DNA of 64,000 bases from Pantoea cypripedii (GCF_011395035.1 NZ_CP024768.1:1871732-1935731); one strand, 5' to 3'; shown: positions 44,607 to 54,456, numbered from the stretch's first letter. Notes: generated from the sequence alone by a model not told the origin. A program made the numbers and translations.

Positions 44607-45815
44607 ATGTCTGAAGTAAATGAACTCTTAACGAAAGTCTCCGCCAAGCTTGATAAAGTCTCCGCTGAATTCAGTGAAAAAGCTGAAAAAGCGCTGAACG
44701 AAGCAAAAGCCTCCGGCCAGCTTTCGACGGATACCAAAGCTGCGGTGGATAAAATCGCCACCGAGCACAACGTGCTGAACGAAGCCCTGAAATCTTTGAA
44801 GGCTTCCGTTGGCGATCTGGAGCAGCACGTTGCCAGCATGCCACTGAATGCAGCAAAAGACGTTGTCCAGACGGTTGGTCAGCAGCTGGTTTCGGCTGAA
44901 GCGATGAAAGATATCCGCTCCAGCATGGAAGGCGGTAAGCGTATCAGCGTCCCGGTGAAAGCCGCATTGACCACCGTCGATGTTCCGGGCCAGATTGTGC
45001 CGCCGACCCGCCTGCCTGGCATTGACCAGACGCCGAAACAGCGTCTGTTTATTCGTGACCTGATCGCGCCTGGGCGCACTCAGTCCAACACGATTTACTA
45101 CGTGAAACAGACCGGTTTCACCAATAACGCCAGCGTTGTGCCGGAAAATACCACCAAGCCGTACAGCGAAATCGCATTTGCGGAAGAAACTACGCCGGTG
45201 CGCACCATCGCGCACATGTTCAAAGCATCCAAACAGATTCTGGATGATTTTGCACAGCTCCAGTCAACCGTAGAGGCAGAAATGAATTACGGCCTGAAGT
45301 ATGTCGAAGAGCAGGAAATTCTGTTCGGTGACGGCACAGGCGCGCATCTGAAAGGGATTATTCCCCAGGCAACTGCCTTTAACCCGGCTTTTGCCGTGGA
45401 AAAGCAGAGCGGGATTGATGTATTACGTCTGGCTATGTTGCAGGCACAGCTGGCGCGATTCCCGGCGTCCGGTCACGTCCTGCACTTCACCGACTGGGCG
45501 CGTATTGAGCTGACCAAAGATGAGCTGGGCCGTTATATCCTGGCAAATCCGGCGCAACTGACCACGCCTACTCTCTGGGGTCTGCCAGTAGTCGCAACGG
45601 AGGCTGCTCAGTTCCTTGGGAAGTTTCTGACCGGCGCATTCAACTCCGGCGCTCAGCTGTTTGACCGCGAAGACGCCAACGTGGTGATTTCCACTGAGAA
45701 CGCCGACGACTTTGAGAAAAATATGATCTCAATCCGCTGTGAAGAGCGCCTTGCTCTTGCTGTGTATCGTCCTGAGGCGTTCGTATGGGGTGATCTCGTT
45801 GCCTCCGGCAGCTAA
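44607..45815 (+). CDS. Major capsid protein, HK97 fold
   Basis: The 402-residue protein begins with a coiled-coil delta domain (about residues 1-100, LTKVSAKLDKVSAEFSEKAE) that serves as internal scaffold. The mature HK97 fold follows: RLFIRDLIAPGRTQSNTIYY, EIAFAEETTPVRTIAHMFKA, GLKYVEEQEILFGDGTG and the C-terminal RCEERLALAVYRPEAFVWGD. A protease gene precedes it directly. Confidence 0.95.
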   Translation: MSEVNELLTKVSAKLDKVSAEFSEKAEKALNEAKASGQLSTDTKAAVDKIATEHNVLNEALKSLKASVGDLEQHVASMPLNAAKDVVQTVGQQLVSAEAMKDIRSSMEGGKRISVPVKAALTTVDVPGQIVPPTRLPGIDQTPKQRLFIRDLIAPGRTQSNTIYYVKQTGFTNNASVVPENTTKPYSEIAFAEETTPVRTIAHMFKASKQILDDFAQLQSTVEAEMNYGLKYVEEQEILFGDGTGAHLKGIIPQATAFNPAFAVEKQSGIDVLRLAMLQAQLARFPASGHVLHFTDWARIELTKDELGRYILANPAQLTTPTLWGLPVVATEAAQFLGKFLTGAFNSGAQLFDREDANVVISTENADDFEKNMISIRCEERLALAVYRPEAFVWGDLVASGS

Positions 45816-45864
45816 ACGGTAATCAGCGGCCTCCGGGCCGCTGTTTCTTTAACTGGTATCGGTA

Positions 45865-46194
45865 ATGACGATGATTGATTTAAACACGGTTAAAGAGCAT
45901 TGCCGCATTGATGCAGATTTTGCGGGTGATGATTCACTTCTTGAGATTTATACAGGTGCGGCAAAACGTTACGTTGAAACATGGACACGAAGAAAACTGT
46001 ATGAAACCAGCAGTGACGAGGGTTTCACGGAAGATGAAGATCATCTTCTGCTGGATGATGACATCAGAATAGCCATGCTGCTGATGATTAGCCACTGGTA
46101 TGAAAACCGTGAGATCAGTGTTACCGGCACTATTTCTACTCTGCCGCTGGCAGTCGATGTGTTGCTTCAGTCGCACCGGATTTACGGTGTGTAA
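45865..46194 (+). CDS. Head-tail connector, gp6-like
   Basis: The 109-residue protein has the short-helix connector pattern: LNTVKEHCRIDADFAGDDSL, IYTGAAKRYVETWTRRKLYE and IRIAMLLMISHWYENRE. It stacks below the portal as an adaptor ring. The gene is preceded by a GC-rich hairpin. Confidence 0.88.
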   Translation: MTMIDLNTVKEHCRIDADFAGDDSLLEIYTGAAKRYVETWTRRKLYETSSDEGFTEDEDHLLLDDDIRIAMLLMISHWYENREISVTGTISTLPLAVDVLLQSHRIYGV

Positions 46195-46203
46195 GGATCG
46201 GAT

Positions 46204-46545
46204 ATGCGAGCTGGTGGGCTAAGAGACCGCATCACACTGCAAAACTTCATACCTGTGCGCCTGCCATCGGGTCAGGTACAGAGCCAGTGGGTAGATGTGA
46301 AAAGTGGAATCTATGCAGAAATTAAGGCTATCAGTGGTCGGGAACTGATGACGGCGGGAGCCGAAAAAGCCGAAGCCACCATTCGTATCTGGATGCGCTA
46401 CCGGCCTGATGTGGTTTCTTCGTCACGGATTATCTGCGAATCAGGACCCTTTAAAGGTCAAACGCTGGAAATCAGCGGCCCGCCAATTCCTGACGATCAG
46501 ATGACTCAACTGGAAATTCTCTGTACGCAGGGGGTAAAGACGTGA
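46204..46545 (+). CDS. Head closure/head-tail adaptor protein
   Basis: The 113-residue protein resembles SPP1 gp16-type stoppers: GGLRDRITLQNFIPVRLPSG and IWMRYRPDVVSSSRIICESG, a small beta barrel. It seals the connector after packaging. It overlaps the following gene by four bases. Confidence 0.85.
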   Translation: MRAGGLRDRITLQNFIPVRLPSGQVQSQWVDVKSGIYAEIKAISGRELMTAGAEKAEATIRIWMRYRPDVVSSSRIICESGPFKGQTLEISGPPIPDDQMTQLEILCTQGVKT

Positions 46546-46988
46546 TCGACACGAAACTGGATTTTTCCGGCCTGCTGGATTTGAGCGATGATCTTATGGC
46601 GCTCAGCAAAGCCGAAAACCGCAAGGTAATGCGTGATGCCACCCGCGCCGCCGCCACTGTCTTCAAAGATGAGGTGGTGAAGCGTGCGCCGGTCCGGACG
46701 GGTAAGCTGAAGAAAAACATTGTCGTGATGACCCAGCGGGACCGTGACGGGAATATTGCTTCCGGTGTCCACATTCGCGGAACCAATCCCCGTACCGGCA
46801 ACAGCGATAACAGGCTGAAGACCAACGACTCACGCAACGCGTTTTACTGGCGTTTCGTCGAGCTTGGCACCTCAAAACAGCCCGCCGTGCCATTTGTCCG
46901 GCCTGCGTATGACGCCAGACAGGAAGAGGCGGCAAAAGTCGCCTTTGCCCGTGCTAACCAGGCGATTGATGAGATTCTGACAAAATGA
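46542..46988 (+). CDS. HK97 gp10-family tail completion protein
   Basis: The 148-residue protein has FKDEVVKRAPVRTGKLKKNI and YWRFVELGTSKQPAVPFVRP, signatures of the gp10 family at the head-tail joint. Overlaps on both sides indicate one operon. Confidence 0.9.
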   Translation: MIDTKLDFSGLLDLSDDLMALSKAENRKVMRDATRAAATVFKDEVVKRAPVRTGKLKKNIVVMTQRDRDGNIASGVHIRGTNPRTGNSDNRLKTNDSRNAFYWRFVELGTSKQPAVPFVRPAYDARQEEAAKVAFARANQAIDEILTK

Positions 46989-47332
46989 CAGAAGCGCAAA
47001 TCTATTCTCTCATTGGCGGCCTGGCGGGTGGTCAGGTTTATCCCTATGTGGTGCCGCTTAACCCGCAGGGTGACCCGTCTGTTTCGCCGCCGTGGGCAGT
47101 GTTCACTGTAGTGAGTGAAGTCTTTGGCGACACGCTATGCGGACCGGCCGAGGAAACCGGCACACTTCAGGTGGATGTGTACGCGCTGACGACTGACGAG
47201 GCGCGGAACATCCGGGAACAAATTGCTGCCGCACTGGCACCGCTGCAATTCACCCAGCTTAACAAAACCAACGGTTATGAAACGGACACCGGTTTATACC
47301 GGGCCACGCTGGAGATACAGAGCCAGCAGTAA
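46985..47332 (+). CDS. Tail completion protein, DUF3168/gp17-like
   Basis: The 115-residue protein contains LIGGLAGGQVYPYVVPLNPQ and GTLQVDVYALTTDEARNIRE, fitting the tail terminator/completion family (lambda U-like position). It caps the tail before head joining. Confidence 0.85.
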   Translation: MTEAQIYSLIGGLAGGQVYPYVVPLNPQGDPSVSPPWAVFTVVSEVFGDTLCGPAEETGTLQVDVYALTTDEARNIREQIAAALAPLQFTQLNKTNGYETDTGLYRATLEIQSQQ

Positions 47333-47350
47333 CCAACCCACTCAATAACG

Positions 47351-47372
47351 ACCGGCGAAAGCCGGTTTTTTT
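47351..47372 (+). terminator. Hairpin with T-run in structural operon
   Basis: CCGGC-GAAA-GCCGG followed by seven T, before the tail tube gene. Partial termination could set protein ratios. Confidence 0.7.
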
Positions 47373-47388
47373 ATGCCCGGAGAAAAGC

Positions 47389-47856
47389 ATGTCCAGCAAA
47401 TTTGAAAAAACGCAGGGGATGACCGTTGGCGTGTCATCCGCACCCGTAACGGTGGATGAATTCAACGCCAGCACCTTTCCTGATGCCATTACGTTTCTGG
47501 AGGCGCAATGCGCAACCAAAGAAGTCACCTATACGGGCGGTCAGAAAAGTGACATTGACGTGACCACGCTTTGCTCGACTGAGCAGGAGCAGACCAACGG
47601 TCTTGCTGCCCCGGCAGAAATGGCGCTGACCCGTAACTGGGTAGGCGATGAGGAAGCCCGGCAGGCATTACAGACAGCTTACGATAACGACGAGCTGCGC
47701 GTTCTGAAGGTCGTGTTTGCGTCAGGTAACGGCTATTACGCGCTGATTGAAGTTCGTCAGAGTTCATGGTCTGCCACCACGTCATCTGTGGTTGCCGCCA
47801 CCTACTCACTGCGCGTGCGTGGTAAGCCGAAACCTATTGTTGTGTCAGGTTCATAA
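47389..47856 (+). CDS. Tail tube (major tail) protein
   Basis: The 155-residue protein resembles lambda gpV-type tube subunits: ITFLEAQCATKEVTYTGGQK, TEQEQTNGLAAPAEMALTRN and VVAATYSLRVRGKPKPIVV. It polymerises around the tape measure. Its place before the chaperone pair is standard. Confidence 0.9.
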   Translation: MSSKFEKTQGMTVGVSSAPVTVDEFNASTFPDAITFLEAQCATKEVTYTGGQKSDIDVTTLCSTEQEQTNGLAAPAEMALTRNWVGDEEARQALQTAYDNDELRVLKVVFASGNGYYALIEVRQSSWSATTSSVVAATYSLRVRGKPKPIVVSGS

Positions 47857-47908
47857 GCGGCTCAGGCCGCTTTTCCCCCATTAACCTTTCCCCATCAGAG
47901 ATTATGAA

Positions 47909-48322
47909 ATGCCGAAAACCGCACAACCTAAAGTATCACCGCTTTCACTTCGCGCTCTGGCGCTTGCTCCATCGTCAGGGTTTCGCACCAAAGTCATCAC
48001 CGTACCGGAATGGGACGGCGTGAAGATCATGCTGCGCGAGCCATCCGGTGAAGCCTGGGCGAAATTCCGTGAAATCGTGACCCCGCCCGAACCGGCTGAA
48101 GGTCAGGAGCCGCAGAAGCTGACCATGCAGGAAGAGTTCATCCGCAACAAAAAAGCGGATGTCGTGATGTTTATCGATGTCCTGCTGGATGAAGCCGGTA
48201 ACCGCGTCTTCAGCACTGAAGATGAAGATACTGTTTCAGAAATTTATGGCCCGGTCCATTCCCGCCTGCTGTCTCAGGCGCTGAATCTCGGCATGTCTCA
48301 GGAAGTTGCAGAGGCAAAGTAA
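47909..48322 (+). CDS. Tail assembly chaperone (G-like)
   Basis: The 137-residue protein holds KVITVPEWDGVKIMLREPSG and FIRNKKADVVMFIDVLLDEA, matching tail assembly chaperones placed before a tape measure. A -1 frameshift near its stop joins it to the next frame (G-GT arrangement). It helps wrap the tape measure. Confidence 0.87.
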   Translation: MPKTAQPKVSPLSLRALALAPSSGFRTKVITVPEWDGVKIMLREPSGEAWAKFREIVTPPEPAEGQEPQKLTMQEEFIRNKKADVVMFIDVLLDEAGNRVFSTEDEDTVSEIYGPVHSRLLSQALNLGMSQEVAEAK

Positions 48323-48609
48323 AAGAGCCGCTGACTTTCTTCCTGATGTCGCTGGCGCTCCGGCTGGGGCGCACCCTCCATGAACTCCGCGAAACCCTGA
48401 CCGCCAGTGAGCTGAAAATGTGGCTGGCGTTTGATCGCATCAGCCCGATTGGCGACTGGCGCGGGGATATCCAGGCCGCTCAGCTTTCTACCGCCATCCT
48501 GAATGCTCAGGGCGGCAAGGCGACGATTTCTGAAATGGTTCTGAAATGGGGAGCGGCAGAAGAAGAGGAAGAAATCAGCGGCCTTGAAGAGTGGATGTCC
48601 GGTCTTTAA
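48313..48609 (+). CDS. Tail assembly chaperone extension (T-like), made by -1 frameshift
   Basis: This frame is open from before the G-like stop and continues for about 95 codons, with LTFFLMSLALRLGRTLHELR and LKMWLAFDRISPIGDWRGD, a DUF4035-like sequence. The slip-prone GGCAAAG at 48313-48319 resembles lambda's GGGAAAG. Its own internal ATG lacks a good ribosome site, which supports production as a G-T fusion. Confidence 0.75.
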   Translation, partial: GKVKEPLTFFLMSLALRLGRTLHELRETLTASELKMWLAFDRISPIGDWRGDIQAAQLSTAILNAQGGKATISEMVLKWGAAEEEEEISGLEEWMSGL

Positions 48610-48642
48610 TTCCCGCGCCAGCGGGCTTTTAACGGGTGATAC

Positions 48643-51600
48643 ATGGCAACGCTGCGCGAACTGATTATCAAAATTTCCGCGAATTCCAGTTCATTTCAGA
48701 CGGAAATTGCCCGTGCATCACGTATGGGCGCGGATTATTACAAAACAATGGAGCAGGGCGGCAAAAAGGCCGCTGCTGCTGCACAGAACACCCGGCAGGC
48801 TGTAGCCGAACTGAATTCCCAGCTGGCGACCGTCCAGTCAACCGCAACAGGGCTGGCCGGTGTGATGGCGGGCGCGTTCGCGACGCATCAGCTGATTGAG
48901 TACGCCGACACCTGGAATCAGCTGAATGGCCGTCTGCGTCTGGCCTCAACCTCTGCGGATGACTATGTCACGTCACAGCGCACGCTGATGGAAATCAGCC
49001 AGCGCACGGGCACGTCGCTGGAGGCTAACTCCAACCTTTACAGCCGCATCGCTCAGTCTCTGCGGTCGATGGGGTTTGCATCGTCTGACGTGGCAAAAGT
49101 GACGGAGACGGTTGCTACTTCGCTGAAACTCTCCGGTGCCAGTACAGAAGAAGCCAGTTCTGTTATCACCCAGCTGAGTCAGGCATTAGGCTCCGGCGTT
49201 CTGCGCGGTGAGGAATTCAACGCCATCATGGAAAACGGCCAGCGCCTGGCGAAACTGCTGGCTGACGGCCTCGGCGTAACGGTCGGTGGCCTCCGTAATA
49301 TGGCGAATAACGGGGAACTGACGACCAATAAAATTGTGCCGCTGCTGACTAACGTTCAGGTGCTGCGCAAAGAATTTGAAACCCTGCCTGCATCCATCAG
49401 TGGATCGGCGCAGAAGGTTCAAAACGCCTTTATGGCGTGGGTGGGTGGTGCCAATGATGCTGTCGGGGCGTCTTCTTCTCTCTCCGGCATTCTCGACAGC
49501 CTGGCGAAAAACATCGATACGGTTGCCGACACTGCCGGGGTGCTGGTGGGCGTGGGGCTGGCGCGCTATTTCGGCAATATGGTCGGCAATGTTGCGCAGT
49601 CAACGGCGGCAGTGGTGTCCAACACCGCCGCTGAAGTGGCACTGGCACAGGCACAGGTCCGGGGCACACAAATAAGTGTGGCCGCAGCGCGTCAGACGCT
49701 TTACCGGGCACAGCAGGCGAAAGCCGCTGCGATATCGATTGAGGCGCAGATAGCCGCCGAGCGCAGTCTGGCGGCGGCACAGACCGGGCTGAATAACGCC
49801 ATCGCTGGCCGTTCCTCAGCTATGACCAATCTGACCAATACCGCCTCGGTGATGTCCCGCCTGGGTAGTGGCGTGCTCGGCATTCTCGGCGGCTGGCCCG
49901 GTGTCATCATCGGGGCCGGTGCGGCGATGTATGGCCTGTATCAGAATACCCAGCAGGTGCACAAAGAGGCGGTTGGTTTTGCAAATAATCTCGATGAGAT
50001 TAACGGCAAGCTACAGCAGATGTCAGTGCTGGGTCTGAAATCCACCGCAGCGGATGCCCGGACATCATTACAGGCGCAGCAGAAAGACCTCAACGATCTC
50101 GATGCGCAGATTCTGAAGGTGAAAGACAGCCTCTCCGCGCTCGACCAGATTCAGCAGGATTACAACAAACACCCCACGCTGACCTATATCAACACGTTCA
50201 TGGATCAGGCCGATATCACAGCCAAAAACGTTGAACTGACGGATAAGCTGAACAAGCTGGAGTATCAGCGGGAAGATGCAGCGGCAAAAGTCGAGGCAAC
50301 GCAAAAACTGGTGAACGACGCCAGCGATCTGGCCGCGCAGAAAGCCGTGGAGCAGGCCGGAGCCGTTTCAATCCTGAAAGGTGCCTATGACCTGCTTAAT
50401 CGCTCCATGTCTGCGACCGCAGGCGCAACGCCGCCGCAGTATCAGGGGCCGGTAGTCTCCACGGCTAACGCAACACCCCAGCAGCAGACGGCGCTGGAGA
50501 AAGCCCGCCGCGATAATGAGCTTGCCAGTCTTGACGGACTGGAAAAACTTCATCGGCAGTACCAGTACGAAGCGGACGATCTGAAGCTGACCGGCGCGCT
50601 GTACACGACCTACGTGTACAACAAGGATCAGGCCGCTAAAAAGGATGCTGCCGCTGCGCAGGCCAAAAAGGACGGCACAGCAGCAACCAATGCGCAGAAC
50701 AAAGCAGAGCGTGAAGCGGCTACGGTTGCCGAAAACTACGCCCGCAAAATGGCCGACCTGAGCGTTGCCATTGAGGTGCAGAAGGTTCGCGCCACGGAAG
50801 GTGAGAAGGCGGCTGATCTCTATGCTGCGGCGCATCAGGCCGGGACTAAGTGGACGGAAGAACAGCGCAAAGCTATCCGGGACTCCTCAACAGAGCTGGC
50901 AACCTGGACGCAGCGCGCTGAAGAGAACGTGAAAAAACAGCGTGACCAGACTGAAGCGCTGAAGGATTTGACTGACGCGGCCCGGAAATACCGGGATGAA
51001 GCGGCGCAGACAACCGACACCGCAGGGTTGAGCGACCGCCAGCGCAACCGCTATGACGAAACGCAGCAGGTAGAACGCGTATTCGACAAAACGGATAAAG
51101 GCGCAGCGGCCATCGCAGCACGGCAACAGGCGCTGGATGCGCTTGAGAAGAAATATCAGGCTATTGCCGCGACAGAATCCAGCTGGCTTAACGGCGTATC
51201 GAAAGGCTATGAAAACTGGCTTGAAAGTGCCAGCAACGTTTCAGGTACTGTTGCCAGCGGTATGACATCCACAATGGACAGTGCACTCGACAACATGGCT
51301 GCTGGTCTGGCAGGAAGTAAAGCCGACTGGCGAAGCTGGGGTCTGTCTGTTTTGCAGATGATCGAAAAAGTTGCTTTGCAGATGGCGGCAGTCAGCGCAG
51401 CGAGCGGCATCGCCAGTATTTTTGGCACCACGCTTACAAGTATCGGGGGCGCGGCTTTTGGTTCGGTCAGTGCTGGCGCGGCAAGTGGCTCCGTGGGCGC
51501 AATGGGAATGCCAACCAGCTATACCGGGTATCTGGCTTACAATGGCGGCTACATCCCTGAATTTGATGTTGGTGGCTATACCGGTGATGGTGGTAAATAC

Positions 51601-51948
51601 CAGCCGAAAGGGATTGTGCACGGCGGTGAGTTTGTTTTCACCAAAGAAGCGACCTCGCGTATTGGTGTGTCAAATCTCTACGACATGATGCGTGGTTATG
51701 CGGATGGCGGCTACGTTGGCGGTACGGTCCCGTATTCATCCGGGGTCAATCGCGCAACCGGCAGCGGCAATATTAATGTGCAGGTGGATGCACCAGTCAG
51801 TATCACACAGGGCGCAGACAGTGGCGGTGTGAGCAATGCTAATACCTCCGCCGCCTCCAAGCAGCTGAAAGCGATGATTCAGCAAACGATAAACGAGTGG
51901 GCAAGACAGGCAATGTCGCCGGGCGGCATTATGTACCGGACCACTTAA
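48643..51948 (+). CDS. Tail tape measure protein
   Basis: The 1101-residue protein is Ala-rich and helical, with coiled coils in the middle and C-terminal half. Family motifs include ALGSGVLRGEEFNAIMENGQ, a hydrophobic zone (GVLGILGGWPGVIIGAGAAM) and C-terminal GEFVFTKEATSRIGVSNLYD. It sets tail length and passes into the host membrane during injection. It is the longest gene in the phage, as expected. Confidence 0.95.
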   Translation: MATLRELIIKISANSSSFQTEIARASRMGADYYKTMEQGGKKAAAAAQNTRQAVAELNSQLATVQSTATGLAGVMAGAFATHQLIEYADTWNQLNGRLRLASTSADDYVTSQRTLMEISQRTGTSLEANSNLYSRIAQSLRSMGFASSDVAKVTETVATSLKLSGASTEEASSVITQLSQALGSGVLRGEEFNAIMENGQRLAKLLADGLGVTVGGLRNMANNGELTTNKIVPLLTNVQVLRKEFETLPASISGSAQKVQNAFMAWVGGANDAVGASSSLSGILDSLAKNIDTVADTAGVLVGVGLARYFGNMVGNVAQSTAAVVSNTAAEVALAQAQVRGTQISVAAARQTLYRAQQAKAAAISIEAQIAAERSLAAAQTGLNNAIAGRSSAMTNLTNTASVMSRLGSGVLGILGGWPGVIIGAGAAMYGLYQNTQQVHKEAVGFANNLDEINGKLQQMSVLGLKSTAADARTSLQAQQKDLNDLDAQILKVKDSLSALDQIQQDYNKHPTLTYINTFMDQADITAKNVELTDKLNKLEYQREDAAAKVEATQKLVNDASDLAAQKAVEQAGAVSILKGAYDLLNRSMSATAGATPPQYQGPVVSTANATPQQQTALEKARRDNELASLDGLEKLHRQYQYEADDLKLTGALYTTYVYNKDQAAKKDAAAAQAKKDGTAATNAQNKAEREAATVAENYARKMADLSVAIEVQKVRATEGEKAADLYAAAHQAGTKWTEEQRKAIRDSSTELATWTQRAEENVKKQRDQTEALKDLTDAARKYRDEAAQTTDTAGLSDRQRNRYDETQQVERVFDKTDKGAAAIAARQQALDALEKKYQAIAATESSWLNGVSKGYENWLESASNVSGTVASGMTSTMDSALDNMAAGLAGSKADWRSWGLSVLQMIEKVALQMAAVSAASGIASIFGTTLTSIGGAAFGSVSAGAASGSVGAMGMPTSYTGYLAYNGGYIPEFDVGGYTGDGGKYQPKGIVHGGEFVFTKEATSRIGVSNLYDMMRGYADGGYVGGTVPYSSGVNRATGSGNINVQVDAPVSITQGADSGGVSNANTSAASKQLKAMIQQTINEWARQAMSPGGIMYRTT

Positions 51949-51957
51949 CCCCATCAG

Positions 51958-51979
51958 ACCCGCTTCGGCGGGTTTTCTT
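51958..51979 (+). terminator. Hairpin after tape measure gene
   Basis: CCCGC-TTCG-GCGGG followed by TTTTCTTTTT. Confidence 0.65.
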
Positions 51980-51991
51980 TTTGGTGAATAA

Positions 51992-52330
51992 ATGGCAACG
52001 GATATTTTCAGCTGGTGCGTCAGGATCGGAGCCGAAGAAGAGGTCACAGTCGCGACGCTTCAGGCCCAGTTCGGGGATGGCTATAAGCAGGTGGCCGGTG
52101 TGGGGATTAATCAGGATGCTGAGTCCTGGAATCTATCATGCAACGGCAAAATTGCTGACATGGCAACGCTTCGTGCTTTTCTTAAGTCTCACGTCACCGC
52201 GTCTTTCTGGTGGGTAAATCCCTGGGGAGAAAAGAAACTTTACCGGGTGAAAAGCGATTCCATAAAGCCGAGTTTTCAGAACGGAATTATTGCGGATATT
52301 GCTTTTACCTTTGAACAGGCATTCCAGTAA
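51992..52330 (+). CDS. Minor tail protein M
   Basis: The 112-residue protein shows gpM features: EEEVTVATLQAQFGDGYKQV and FLKSHVTASFWWVNPWGEKK. It is part of the distal tail tip in lambda relatives and is followed by L, K, I and J in the lambda order. Confidence 0.9.
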   Translation: MATDIFSWCVRIGAEEEVTVATLQAQFGDGYKQVAGVGINQDAESWNLSCNGKIADMATLRAFLKSHVTASFWWVNPWGEKKLYRVKSDSIKPSFQNGIIADIAFTFEQAFQ

Positions 52331-52365
52331 CAGGGCGCTACGGCGTCCTTTTTTATGGGCGGAAT

Positions 52366-53100
52366 ATGAGTTTTACAGCAGATGTTCAGCAGCTGGAGCC
52401 GGGTAGCCTCGTTCAGCTGATCGAGATTGACGGCACCGCGTTTGGCATGCCCGATGTGCTGAGATTCCACGCTCACAACATCGCGGAGGCTGACTGGAGC
52501 GCGTTTGCCGAGGGACTTCCGGCCATTATCTGGCAGGGCAACCAGTACGACCCGTACCCCTATGAATTACAGGGCGTAGAACTGTCCAGCACCGGCTCAC
52601 AGCCGACGCCAACGCTTTCTGTGGGCAACGTGGGCAACTACGTTACTTCGCTGTGCCTTCAGTTTGATGACATGGTGAAAGCGAAGGTAAAAATCCACAC
52701 CACGCTGGCAAAGTATCTGGATGCGGCAAACTGGACCGGAGGCAATGCCAGCGCCAGCCCGACCGATGAGCGGGTGCAGGTGTTTTACGTCAATTCGAAG
52801 AAAAGCGAGACGCGGACACAGGTCGATTTTGAGCTGTGCTCGCCCTTTGATGTTCAAAGCCTGCAACTCCCCTCCAGGCAGATTACGCCGGTGTGCACCT
52901 GGTGCATGCGGGGCTGGTATCGCACCGGCACCGGCTGCGATTACAACGGCACAAATTATTTTCTGAAAGACGGCACTCCAACGGCTGATCCCTCCCTTGA
53001 TGTCTGCGGCGGGCGGCTCAGTGACTGCCAGCTGCGTTTCGGTTCTGAAAACCCGATGCCGTTTGGCGGCTTCCCGGCTGCAAACCTCCAGAGCAAATAA
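52366..53100 (+). CDS. Minor tail protein L
   Basis: The 244-residue protein has a C-terminal cysteine set (TPVCTWCMRGWYRTGTGC and VCGGRLSDCQLRFG) that in lambda gpL holds an iron-sulfur cluster. It builds the tail tip with K, I and J. Confidence 0.92.
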   Translation: MSFTADVQQLEPGSLVQLIEIDGTAFGMPDVLRFHAHNIAEADWSAFAEGLPAIIWQGNQYDPYPYELQGVELSSTGSQPTPTLSVGNVGNYVTSLCLQFDDMVKAKVKIHTTLAKYLDAANWTGGNASASPTDERVQVFYVNSKKSETRTQVDFELCSPFDVQSLQLPSRQITPVCTWCMRGWYRTGTGCDYNGTNYFLKDGTPTADPSLDVCGGRLSDCQLRFGSENPMPFGGFPAANLQSK

Positions 53101-53102
53101 TC

Positions 53103-53822
53103 ATGCGTGAAAAAATTATGAACGCTATACGTGAGCACGTCGCAGCTGAATACCCGAATGAGGCATGCGGGGTGATCATTCAGGCCGGGCAGTCACAGGA
53201 GTACATCCGCTGCCGGAATATTGCTCCAAAACCGACCGATGATTTCATCATGCACCCGGAGGACTTTATTGCGGCAGAGGACCGCGGCGAAGTTCTGATG
53301 GTCATCCACTCACACCCCGATGTGGTACAGCTTATTCCGACTGAACTTGACCGGATTAATTGTGACAAGTCCTGCGTGGAGTGGGGGATCATGTCGTGGC
53401 CGGATGGTGATTTCTGCACCATTTCACCGCGTGGCGACCGGGAGTTAGCCGGGCGGCGCTGGGTGCTGGGGCATGCCGATTGCTGGTCACTGGTCCGTGA
53501 ATATTTCCGGCTGGAACACGGTATTACGCTGGGTAACTGGTCCGTTGATTACGAGTGGTGGGTGGATGGTAAAGAAAACCGCTACGACGACAACTGGCAG
53601 GGCGAAGGTTTCACGGAAGTCGATGCAGCCGCCATGCAGCCCGGCGACGTAATCATGATGCGGGTACAGGCCCCCGTCACCAACCATGCTGCCGTTTATC
53701 TCGGCAATAACATCATCCTCCATCACGCCTTTGGCAATCTGTCTGCACGCATCCCTTACGGTAAATATTACCGTGACCGCACCGTGCGGATAGTCAGGCA
53801 TAAGGAATTATTCAGTGCTTAA
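53103..53822 (+). CDS. Tail tip protein K: JAB and NlpC/P60 domains
   Basis: The 239-residue protein has a JAMM/JAB metalloprotease-like N-terminal half (EACGVI, then MVIHSHPDVVQLIPTELDR) and a C-terminal NlpC/P60 peptidase domain with the nucleophile Cys in GHADCWSLVREYF and His in VTNHAAVYL. It probably cuts peptidoglycan at infection. Confidence 0.92.
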   Translation: MREKIMNAIREHVAAEYPNEACGVIIQAGQSQEYIRCRNIAPKPTDDFIMHPEDFIAAEDRGEVLMVIHSHPDVVQLIPTELDRINCDKSCVEWGIMSWPDGDFCTISPRGDRELAGRRWVLGHADCWSLVREYFRLEHGITLGNWSVDYEWWVDGKENRYDDNWQGEGFTEVDAAAMQPGDVIMMRVQAPVTNHAAVYLGNNIILHHAFGNLSARIPYGKYYRDRTVRIVRHKELFSA

Positions 53823-54438
53823 AAAAATGACCCTCTCCGGTGGCCTGGCGAAAAAGTTCGGTAAGGTGCATCAGTTCCACGTAGCCGATCTGAAAGAAAT
53901 GATCCGCGCCATGTGCTCACAGGTGCCTGGTTTCAAAAAATACCTGTCTAATGCACACCTCAGCGGGGTGAGTTTTGCTTTCTACAGCGGCGGTAAGAAT
54001 ATCAGCCTGGAAGAATTCGATATGTCTTCGGGCGCAACTGAGTACCGCATGGTTCAGGTTATCAAAGGCAGCAAGCAGGTCGGCGTGCTCCAGATTGTGA
54101 TCGGCGCGGTGGCACTGGTGTCCGCCTATTTTACCGCTGGTGGCACGCTGGCACTGTGGGGTTCTGCACTCGGAACCGCAACAGCGACAGGAGTTGCAAC
54201 CACGATGCTCACCGGGATGGGGATCAGCATGATGCTGGGCGGCGTGATGAGCATGCTGACGCCTCAGCCCAACTTTAATGTCGGCTCCTCATCCAGTGCG
54301 GACAATAAGCCTAACTATGCCTTTGGCTCCCCCGTTAATACGGTTGCAATGGGGTATCCCGTCCCGGTCCTTTATGGCGAACGGGAAATTGGCGGTGCCA
54401 TTATCAGCGCGGGTATCTACTCCAGCGATCAGCAGTAA
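53815..54438 (+). CDS. Tail assembly protein I
   Basis: The 207-residue protein has LSGGLAKKFGKVHQFHVADL, a hydrophobic helix pair (VGVLQIVIGAVALVSAYFTA and GGTLALWGSALGTATATGVA) and the C-terminal MGYPVPVLYGEREIGGAIIS, all typical of gpI. It overlaps K by eight bases. Confidence 0.92.
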   Translation: MLKKMTLSGGLAKKFGKVHQFHVADLKEMIRAMCSQVPGFKKYLSNAHLSGVSFAFYSGGKNISLEEFDMSSGATEYRMVQVIKGSKQVGVLQIVIGAVALVSAYFTAGGTLALWGSALGTATATGVATTMLTGMGISMMLGGVMSMLTPQPNFNVGSSSSADNKPNYAFGSPVNTVAMGYPVPVLYGEREIGGAIISAGIYSSDQQ

Positions 54439-54456
54439 CCATTCAGAATTCCAGCA

